Assembly: GCA_910592005.1 (NCBI GenBank)
Contig: CAJVPP010001238.1
Coordinates: 1 to 21,486 of the forward strand
DNA: 21,486 nucleotides
Reading direction: 5' to 3'
Source: Funneliformis mosseae
Taxonomy: Eukaryota; Glomeromycota; Glomeromycetes; Glomerales; Glomeraceae
Part shown: positions 1-8,107 of the stretch, in pieces
How positions within the stretch are numbered: the stretch's first letter is position 1
How the letters are laid out: the number at the start of each line of letters is the position of its first letter
Notes under the pieces: generated by a model
What the model was told of the DNA's origin: nothing
What the model saw: the letters and a program-made list of their open reading frames with translations, nothing else
Databases searched by the model: none
Translations under genes and position numbers: made by a program

Positions 1-160
1 AGGGTAGGTTAGTCTAGAACAGTGCAAGGTTGGTTTTGATTTAGTCTTTACTAGATAGAAATTTTTGTACTCTCTCACTTGTAATTTGTAATTTTCTTTT
101 TACTTTACTTTTAATAAAGATTGTGCAAAGCTATTGCACGTAAAAAAAAAAAAAAAAAAA
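1..160 (+). mobile_element. 3' end of a retroposon-like unit with poly(A) tail
   Basis: The first 160 bases end in the order expected of a reverse-transcribed RNA: an AATAAA signal at 113-118, a short hairpin (GTGCAA at 123-128 pairing with TTGCAC at 134-139, 5-nt loop), then 19 genomic A's at 142-160. A normal gene would not carry its poly(A) tail in the DNA, so this looks like the 3' end of a SINE, LINE or processed copy. A stem-loop just before the tail is reminiscent of LINE/SINE 3' ends recognised by reverse transcriptase. The body lies outside the window, so the family and the target duplication cannot be read. Confidence 0.45.
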
Positions 161-782
161 CTTAAAATATTTTAATATTTAATGATTATAAAAAGATAAA
201 ATAAAATTTTTAGATTTATTATATTATAATATATCTGATAATAATATTTTTCAACTTTTAAAATTAATAATTATCAATATATTTAAATTTTCAATTTTTT
301 AATTTTTAAAAATAATTTATTATCTAATAATTACAAAAATATATAAAAATATAAACTCTTATTGGCAATTACTCAACCAAAAATTTTTATGTAAAAAATG
401 TATATATTTAAGGGTAGCTACAGCTTAACCTACAAATAAAAAACAAAACTTTATTTACAAACTTCTTCTTCTCTTTGTTCTCTCTAAATCCTTTTATTCT
501 AAAAAACAGTTTTTGTTAGTCCAAACGGTGGTGTTTTTTTATTAAAATATTTTTTTGTCACTTCTTTTAACTGTTTTTTTTTATTTTTTCTTCTTTTTCT
601 TTTTGCTCATAAAAGTGAGCATCAAGAGATATCTAAATGATGATCAAAATTAATAATAACTTTAGATCAACCAATTGTATGTGATAATTTTTCTATTATC
701 CTAAACAAGCATATTCTTTTTAGATTTCTGACATTATAAAATCTATTGATTTTAGCAAGATTTTCCAATTTTTTGTAACTGT
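161..782. other. AT-rich intergenic stretch, no gene seen
   Basis: No coding pattern is visible. The stretch is mostly A/T with pyrimidine-rich patches around 463-500 and 540-605. One small perfect palindrome, TGCTCA-taaaag-TGAGCA, sits at about 604-621. Nothing else can be supported. Confidence 0.5.
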
Positions 783-957
783 ATTATAGATGAGGGACGA
801 AACCCCTTAATAACAGTCAAAACTTAGACGAAACTATATTTAAATCATAATAAGGGATACGACGAAACCCATTCGATATGACGAAAGCCGAAACTGTTGA
901 AACTATATTAAAAACATAGAAAAGGGTATGACGAAATTATTTTGAGGAGGTTTCGGC
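783..957 (+). other. GACGAAA-rich structured island
   Basis: Five GACGAAA words occur within about 140 bases (starting near 796, 827, 861, 880 and 930), in a patch with more G and C than its surroundings. Two sit inside small GGG...CCC loops (794-805 and 854-870). An 8-bp inverted repeat, GCCGAAAC (887-894) and GTTTCGGC (950-957), can close the 3' half. No open reading frame covers it. It may be a structured RNA, a repeat relic or a decayed ribozyme-bearing retroposon, but I cannot assign it to a known family. Confidence 0.35.
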
Positions 958-1839
958 AGGCATCTATAAACTGTATGATTTGAGCTCTGTGTAATGTCTA
1001 CTGGTAGCTATAATTTGAATTGACAGACATTTTAGCATGAAAGTTTAAAAATGTCAAAGAGTCTCTAATAGAACTTAATAATATGAGCATTCTTATATCA
1101 GAAAATTACTGTAATTAATAATTAACTAGATAAATTAGCTAGAAAATTATTGGAGTTAGATTTTTTTATTAGCTTCTTTTTTGTTTAACAATAATTCAAA
1201 TTACTTGTTTTTGTATTAAATTTAAATTTAATATAGGAATTATTATTAGATAAAAAATAGAAATGTAATAATAATCTAGTTATCATGTATTGATAAGAGT
1301 TTTATTAATGATTATCTTCAGAGTATAGCAGGATGATCAGTTGATCTAGTACTAGTAAGTTTTTAACTTGCAAGAATGTTTTAGATAGTTTAGTTTATTT
1401 TTTCTACTTTTATACTTGATTTTTAAGATTTTTATGTATTAATCTACTGGATTTAAATTTCATAATAAATATAAACATTATTGTGTCTTTAAAAAAAAAT
1501 AATTACAAAATATAAAATTTAGTTTATTGAATTTATAATATTAAGACTTATTAAATAATAGTATTTTTATATTTTTGAAATTAATAGATAGCAAGAGACA
1601 TGAGTTTAAAATTTTAATTTTTTTATAATAATTTATTATTTATTTATCTTTAAAAAATCACTAGTTAATTACATTTTTTTTTTTTAATTTTTTATTTAGA
1701 AAACATCATAAAATTTATTATAAAAGTATTAATTTTTTTAATAATATATTTTAAAATATTTAAAAATAATTAAAAAAAATTGTAATTAAAAATAAAATTA
1801 TTTATAAATTTATGATAAAACAGTTGAAGGAATAATAAA

Positions 1840-2000
1840 CGATACAAAAATAAAAATATAAAAAATATAAAAAAAAAGTAAAAAAAGTACAAAAAAAATA
1901 TAAAAATAAAAAATAAAAAAAAAATTAAGTAAAAAACAAATTAACAAAATTAAAATAAAAGAATAATAAGAAAAAAAATATATAAAAATAAAAAATAAAT
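1840..2000. repeat. A-rich low-complexity tract
   Basis: The tract is a run of AAAAATATAAAA and AAAAAAGTA-like words with almost no G or C on this strand. A similar but shorter tract lies at 7215-7265, also followed by an ATGATAAA(A/G)CTG word. The two may be copies of one dispersed repeat. Confidence 0.5.
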
Positions 2001-2181
2001 GATAAAGCTGTAATTTTTGACTACATTTTATTTAGTTATATAATCAAAAATAATTAACAAAGTTGATGAAGTGATAAAGTAGACTAATATGATAAAGTAA
2101 TCATCATTGATCTATTAGTTATTTAAGATAGATTAATTATAATTATTATATTTATTAATTATATTTTAGTTAAGAACAGTG

Positions 2182-2199
2182 ACATATATTACCTAATAT
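2182..2199 (+). repeat. Left arm of an 18-bp inverted repeat flanking the pseudogene
   Basis: ACATATATTACCTAATAT here is repeated exactly, in reverse complement, at 6889-6906. The neighbouring bases are partly similar (TTAAGAACAGTG against TTAGGACAATA). The pair brackets the decayed gene and its nested insertion. It could be a terminal inverted repeat, but in DNA this AT-rich chance is not excluded. Confidence 0.3.
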
Positions 2200-3421
2200 T
2201 TTAGTAGATAGAGGGTAATAAGAAATCTTAGATTATACATAATATTATTAGTCACATGATATAGATGGCTTATATTTATACTTAATATTGTATTTGATAT
2301 TTATTTATAGTTGATTATACTATATATATACATATGTATAAATTCTATAACTGACTATATGCATTTTTCATCTGATATATAATCTTTTAAATACATTTTA
2401 TCAAAAAGAGGCTGCTTTTGTTATGATAGAAGAAGAGAGAAGTTATTAAGAGTTCTTGAATTTTGTTTTTTAGACTTTCTCTTAGATTGTTTATAGCTAG
2501 TAGAATGTATTATTCGTTTATAGTTTATCAAATAACCAAGAGTTAAAAAGTATTTAGTATTTATTATACTCAGAGTAACAAAATCATAAATAAGTTATTT
2601 GATCAAGAAAAGGGCAATGCAAATTGTATCCAGGAATTTTTAACAGATTATAATACTCAAGAAGATATATAAGATTTGCAAAATATGTCTCTAACTTTAT
2701 GATTGAAGGTAGTGATATATATTTTTGATATTTCAGAGATTTATTGTCATAGCTATATATCTCAACCTGTTTCACACTATATTCCAAATGTTCTATCTGT
2801 CTTATCTATGTCCCATCAGTGTCCCATCAATATTTCATAACAACACTGACTAAAGGTAAAAAACTATTATTTGAAAGAAAAAATTCTGTAACTTCTTTTA
2901 TATAAGATAATCACAATAGTTTGTATTTGTATATTGTTTAATATCAAAGAAATATTAATATAAATTGTAATACTTTTTGATCTATAATCACAACACAAAA
3001 CATTTTGGTGAGTCATCTCCTTTCTTTTGTTTCTTTTTTTATTATTTCTGTTCTTCTGCTTTTTCTTTGTCTATACTTTCAAATTGCAGATCTTCAAATA
3101 GATTAATAAGCTTTTCAATATACTATATATCTACACTTCTTTTAAAAATCAAGTCGCAATGCTAAATTTCTCAAAGCGTCTCTCCAGTATATCAAAAATT
3201 TGAAGAGCCAATTTCAGATTAATCACTTTACCTTATACATTTAAATGTATTTCAAAATAATCAACCAGTAATGAGATGCCTGCTAATTTTCTAGATAGTA
3301 TTGTCATTCTCCTCTCAACAGGTATTCGTATTGTCAAGTAATCTAAATTAAACTTTTGAAAAAGTTGACAATACATTTTAATATTTTTCAGATACCTTAG
3401 ATTCTTATCTGATCCTCTATC

Positions 3422-3430
3422 TACTAATTA
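3422..3430. repeat. Target-site duplication, left copy
   Basis: TACTAATTA here matches TACTAGTAA at 4972-4980 in 7 of 9 positions. On the minus strand the 4972-4980 copy encodes Leu-Leu-Val. The 3422-3430 copy keeps Leu-Val after a stop and then continues into Asp. The duplicated codons support a true insertion with a 9-bp duplication that has since diverged. Confidence 0.55.
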
Positions 3431-3514
3431 AAGCTCTGAATGGTTCAGATTAATCTGAAAATTTTCAGTTTAAATTAACTTCAGTTCAATTTCAGATTGT
3501 AAAAAATTCAATCC

Positions 3515-3600
3515 GAAAATTTTTAGTTCAGTTCAGATTTTTTTTCAGATTATAAATCTAATCTAAACTGAAAAAAATCTGAACTGAACTGAAAATTTTG
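3515..3600. repeat. Strong hairpin in the left flank of the foldback-like element
   Basis: AGTTCAGTTCAGATT followed by T's and CAG (3525-3548) pairs with CTGA, A's and TCTGAACTGAACT (3568-3590). Only one T differs in run length (8 against 7), and a further stretch of GAAAATTTT extends the stem outward. The loop is about 19 nt. The same AGTTCAGTTCAG word recurs in the right flank (4800-4960). Confidence 0.7.
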
Positions 3601-3620
3601 AATTAATCTAAAATTTTAGA

Positions 3621-4386
3621 TCATTTAGAATAATTCTTTTATCATTCATTTAGAACGATAATTTCATTATTCTAATCGAATAATCTTTTATTGTTCTTTT
3701 GAAATGATAATTTAATCATTTCAATTAACCGATTTTCTTATCGTTTATTTAAAATAATAATTTCAATATTTTTAAATAAACGATTCTTTTATCATTCTTT
3801 TAGAATAATAATTTAATCGTTCTAATTAAATGATTTATTTATTGTTCTTTTGGAATGATAATTTAATAGTTTCAATTGAACAATTCTTTTATAATTCTTT
3901 TGGAATAATAATTTAATTGTTATAATCAAATGATCCTTTTATCATTCTTTTGAAATGATAATTTAATCATTCCAATTGAATGATTCTTTTATCATTCTTT
4001 TGAAATGATAATTTAATTATTATAATTGAATGATTTTCTTATTATTCGTTTGGAATAATAATTTTAATCATTCTAAATGAACGATTTTTTATCATTCGTT
4101 TGAAATAATAATTTAATCATTTCAAATGAACAATTCTTTTATCATTCATTTGAAATGATAATTTAATTGTTCTAATCAAATGATTCTTTTATTATTCTTT
4201 TGGAATGATAACTTCAATTCCTTCATTTGAATGATTTTCTTATCATTCATTTAGAATGATAATTTTATTATTCTAATTGAACGATTATTATTATTCTTTT
4301 GAAATAATAACTTTAATCGTTCTAAATGAATGATTCTTTTATCATTCTTTTAGAATGATAATTAAATCATTCTAATTGAACAATTT
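3621..4386. repeat. 50-bp tandem array of alternating AATGAT/ATCATT palindromes
   Basis: About 15 diverged copies of a 50-bp unit are present. A representative unit reads AATGAT, spacer TCTTTT, ATCATT, spacer CTTTTG, AATGAT, spacer AATTTA, ATCATT, spacer CCAATT. The word and its reverse complement alternate roughly every 12-13 bases, so each neighbouring pair can form a small hairpin. Copies differ mainly by single substitutions that often keep pairing potential, for example AACGAT with ATCGTT. It has no coding potential. Confidence 0.75.
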
Positions 4387-4752
4387 GCAAATTACTTGTG
4401 AAACTCTAAGGAAAATCGCAAAGTAATTGTAAAATTCTTAAGAGAATCGTAAATTACTTGTAAAACTCTAAGGGAAATCGCAAAGTAATTGCAAAATTCT
4501 AAGAGAATTATAAAATACTTGTGAAACTCTAAGGAAAATTGCAAATTACTTGCGAAACTCTAAGAGAATCACAGAATAATTGCAAAACTCTTTAGAAAAT
4601 CGTAAAATAATTGCAAAATTTTAAGAGAATCGCAAATTACTTGTGAAATTCTAAGGAATATCACAAAGTAATTGCAAAACTCTAAGAGAATTGTAAATTA
4701 CTTGCGAAAATTTAAGGGAGTTCCAGAATAATTGCAAACCTCTTTAGAGAAT
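4387..4752. repeat. 31-bp tandem array (GCAAATTACTTGTGAAACTC type)
   Basis: About 12 diverged copies of a 31-bp unit are present, alternating between two subtypes. One begins GCAAATTACTTGTGAAACTC and the other GCAAAGTAATTGCAAAATTC, so a 62-bp higher-order period is visible. The second subtype contains GCAA-agtaa-TTGC. The array abuts the 50-bp array directly and is unrelated to it in sequence. Confidence 0.7.
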
Positions 4753-4971
4753 TGCATATTAGATTCCCTTTGAGATTTGAATATATTGAACTAATTTTTG
4801 AATTAATCTGAAATTTTCAGTTTAGTTCAGATTTTTACCAATTTACGGTTCAGTTCAATTTCAGATTGGCATTTTTAAGATTTATAATTTGAACTGAACT
4901 GAATTAAAATTTCCAGTTCAGTTTTAGATTGGCCTATAATCTGGACTGAACTGAATTGTTCAGAGTATTAT

Positions 4972-4980
4972 TACTAGTAA
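4972..4980. repeat. Target-site duplication, right copy
   Basis: TACTAGTAA is the partner of TACTAATTA at 3422-3430. On the minus strand it encodes the Leu-Leu-Val that immediately precedes the element. Confidence 0.55.
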
Positions 4981-6349
4981 CACCTAAATAGGTCAAATTT
5001 CTCTATTAGTTTTTAACGTATCATTGTATTATGAATTCAAAGTAAGATCTTTGAGATCATATATATATATGAATAAAGACATTCTAAGGGACTACTGCTG
5101 ATATGCAAAAATGGCAAACTGTCTAGTTTGTAATTCATTATTTAATTCATTTGATTTAATCATAAGATAAACTAATGGAATTAACTTTTGTTCACTTCCT
5201 ACAGGAAAATTATGATCAGCTATGCGAATAAGTTTATGAACTAACTGCAATATATTAAATATCCATCTTATAGTAAGTATTCTAAGACTTATCTTCGCCT
5301 TATCATTTTGAGAAATGATAACAAACTTATCAGCAAGAGCAGTAGTAAATTGTCTTGTGTATTTAATAGATGTAAAATAGTGACTATCGGGGTGGTCACA
5401 TATTTTAATATATGAAACTATAGCTACTATAACTCATATTGGATAGTAGTGTACTCTTACAATAATGAAATTAAATTGATGAAACAGCAGATAATTATTC
5501 AATGTTATTTACGCTATATAGACATTATAATTCTCTTTAAGGTTCTTGCACAAGTTTTTAATGATTTGCACTTTAACTACTTCTTTTTATCATTTTTTAT
5601 CAGCTGCTCTAAACTCGATCAAATTATAGATATTATCATGTAAATTTGGATATTTGTAAAGAAGTGAAGAATGATCAGTTATCATATAGTAACATCTTCT
5701 AGTTTTCAATAAGTAGTTTCCTTTTTTTTGCATTTTTGAGCATAATTTGTATTTCTTTATAATTTAACAATTCTCTTCCTATTAGATTTAATTTTATCTT
5801 GAATATTCACTATTCTTGCATACATATTATAACGAATTTGAGAATCTGTTATGATGCTATAGATTTACTCAAATTCAATAAGTTTTTTTTGCTATTGATA
5901 TTTCATCTGCTGTTTTTCTTTGAGTGGATCCATTAATAGAAATTTCTATTATAGAATTTACTGAACAAATAGTTAGAAGACTAAAAGGAGAAGTTGAATC
6001 TTCTCTAGATATAAGACATCTTGGCCTCATTATCTATATGTCATATAGGTTATATAATATGGCTAGGTAATTTCTAATTTTCTTATCAATTTCTGATTTA
6101 CTCTTACTTTTAATTTTATTCCATTCTTTTGTAGTTTCATGACAAATATTATTTCAATTAGGGGTACCATTTTCAGTTTTAACTATAATACTATACACAT
6201 AAGCATCGGTGAATTCTTAATACTTATTTGATAGTGAATTATAGATCAGTTTCTTATTAAACTTAGGGCTAAATAAGAAGGTTGACAATTTATTTTAACA
6301 CTAAAAATAGAATATTGACTTGTTTATTTTATAAAAAGCTTTTAAAATA

Positions 6350-6519
6350 ATTTTTTAGAATATGATTTTTTAGAACACAATTTTTAGAACATAATTTTTT
6401 AAGAATACAATTTTTAAAACACAATTTTTTAGAATGCGATTTTTAAAACATGATTTTTAGAACATTTTTTAAAGCACAATTTTCTAATTTTAAAACAGAT
6501 TTTTAGATTTAGAACACTT
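6350..6519. repeat. Degenerate tandem repeat of about 18-19 bp
   Basis: Eight or so copies of a TTTTTAGAACACAAT-like unit follow one another (variants AGAACATAATT, AGAATACAATT, AAAACACAATT, AGAATGCGATT, AAAACATGATT). They fade out at about 6519. No gene overlaps the repeat. Confidence 0.6.
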
Positions 6520-6888
6520 GAAATTTTTTATTTCATTTTTTTTTTAATTCATTTAACAATAAAAAAAATTTAATTTATTATGATTTATTTTTCGAATATA
6601 TTTTACTATAACTGATATATAGGTTATAAATTAGCAAAATGTATTACTGTATCATTTTTTAGAAATTTTAATTAAAATAACTTGATAATTTATTATGTTT
6701 TCATACTTTAAATATTAATTTGTATTTAGTTAAATATATTAAGTTTATATTGGAGTAAAAAAAATTTTTTTGGAAGGAAAGTTTTAAAGGTATCATAACC
6801 TATATAATTCTATAAAAGAAAATGATTTTTATGTATGTGATCAAAATATCTTACCTGAGGGTGAAGGGTAGATGCTTATAATTAAATG

Positions 6889-6906
6889 ATATTAGGTAAT
6901 ATATGT
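6889..6906 (-). repeat. Right arm of the 18-bp inverted repeat
   Basis: This is the exact reverse complement of 2182-2199. Together the two arms bracket about 4.7 kb containing the pseudogene and its insertion. Confidence 0.3.
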
Positions 6907-8107
6907 TATTGTCCTAATAGAATTATTATATTTATTATATTTATTTATTTTATCATTTATATTATATTTGTTATATTATATTTTATAGTATTTTAATTTA
7001 TATAAATATCTTATATTTTTCTTTAAGTTAAAAGTAACTTAAAATAGGATTTTCTGATAAAATAAGAATTCAATAAAGAAATCTTATAAATTTATTTGCT
7101 ATTACCTTTTGTTATGTCTTCATATAGGCATAATTGTGATAAAGTCTTTATTTAATTTGACGGATTGAATTAAAAGTTAATTGTTTTAAGTTTACAGATA
7201 CTAAGCTAATAAAGGAAAAAATATAAAAATATAAAAATATAAAAAAAGAAAATTAAAAAAAAAATCAGAGAAAGGGAAAATAAATAAAATGATAAAACTG
7301 ACATTTTATTAAAACAAATTATTTATTATATATATTGAATAATTTGTTATATTAATAATGAATTTTCTTATAATGAAAGATTGATCAATCTGAATGTTAA
7401 CTTCTTATATCAAGTTTTGATTATATTTATTTATATTTTAAAAAAAAGTTAGTTAATATATTTAAATTTATTTATTTATATTATCTAATAATTTGTAATA
7501 TAAAAAAAACCGTAATTTTTTATATTGGTTTATAATATATATACATATTAAAATTTTTTAAAATTTAGTTGATTTTAATAATATTAATAAATAGGAAATT
7601 ATGTTTAATAATAAACTTATATACAATCAGCATCCCCTTAGAATGATGATAAAAATTTTAAAAAAATGTGTATTTAAAAAGGATGTGTATTTAAAGAGAA
7701 ATTTCTATATGATTTCTATATGCTTAGGATTGATTGAAAGTGTGTATTTAGAGAAAAATATATAGTATATACATTTAGAGAGTTAACTATACAATTTTAT
7801 TCACTTTATAAATAATTGTTTTAAAATTTCTTTTAACAATTCTATTTTATAATGACTTTTTTATTATTATAAAGATAATTTTATTATTATAATTTCTAAA
7901 TCAAAATGCAATAGAATAATTATAAATAAATTGTAAAATTATTATCACATTATATTTTAATAATAAATATTTTTATGAATTTAATATATTAGATCACTGC
8001 GCAAGAAATGAAATAATGCAATGCACATTACTATAAAAAATATAATAATATTACATGTAACTAGAGTTATTGCGAATATTTTCTTTGTATTAAATGTATT
8101 AAATGTA

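Larger units (their letters stand above)
958..2339. other. Gene-poor AT-rich stretch with an A-rich low-complexity block
   Basis: I see no gene. About 1840-2000 is almost only A with scattered T (AAAATATAAAAA-type low complexity). It is followed by a segment near 1995-2035 that resembles one at 7285-7312. An 18-bp word at 2182-2199 recurs inverted at 6889-6906. The rest is unstructured AT-rich DNA. Confidence 0.45.
3431..4971. mobile_element. Foldback-like element with internal tandem arrays, nested in the pseudogene
   Basis: The element interrupts the minus-strand pseudogene between its VLLV and VDRG residues. Its ends are short inverted repeats (CTCTGAA..TTCAG at 3434 against CTGAA..TTCAGAG ending at 4965). 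Behind them lie about 170-190 bp at each side, dense in AGTTCAGTTCAGATT words in both orientations. Between these flanks lie a 50-bp tandem array (3621-4386) and a 31-bp tandem array (4387-4752). It has no coding capacity, so it would be non-autonomous. Subterminal inverted repeats made of short reiterated words plus a 9-bp duplication recall Drosophila FB elements and Mutator-like relatives. That comparison is by architecture only. Confidence 0.6.
2340..6250 (-). pseudogene. Decayed gene of a multicopy family with a C-terminal zinc-finger relic
   Basis: Translating the minus strand gives recognisable protein pieces in collinear order, broken by stops and frameshifts. About 6250-5450 is a charged, coiled-coil-like N-terminal part. 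5397-5095 is open for about 100 codons and starts DHPDSHYF...SQNDKAK. 5060-4980 ends at VLLV with two stops. After the 1.54-kb insertion the reading resumes at 3424 with VDRGSDKNLRYLKNI and runs to about 3243. The piece ending LKIPGYNLHCP lies in 2787-2584. A relic of a C2H2-like finger, KYFLTLGYLINYKRIIH, lies near 2565-2500 after a 7-nt tandem duplication. From memory this matches a protein family repeated many times in Rhizophagus; its function is unknown to me and a transposon origin is plausible. Lost Cys and His positions show that it is not functional. Confidence 0.65.
6251..8107. other. AT-rich intergenic stretch, no intact gene
   Basis: Apart from the short tandem repeat (6350-6519), the inverted-repeat arm (6889-6906) and an A-rich tract (7215-7265), I see nothing coding. 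A word TGTGTATTTAAA/GAG recurs three times at about 7666, 7684 and 7740. The last part is the 3' flank of the minus-strand Crinkler/RHS gene. Confidence 0.45.

Noticed and set aside
790..812. Functional hammerhead ribozyme
   Set aside because: The CUGAUGA box is altered at two core positions and stem II is essentially missing. Only a decayed relic can be considered.
2977..3165. Open frame of 62 codons on the plus strand
   Set aside because: It lies antisense to the decayed minus-strand gene (the charged segment before the zinc-finger relic) and has no recognisable features of its own.
3621..4752. CRISPR-like array
   Set aside because: The repeats are directly adjacent, diverged and self-palindromic without unique spacers, in a eukaryotic-looking genome.
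5449..5643. Open frame of 64 codons on the plus strand
   Set aside because: It is antisense to recognisable pseudogene pieces on the minus strand; its composition is a by-product of AT-rich DNA.
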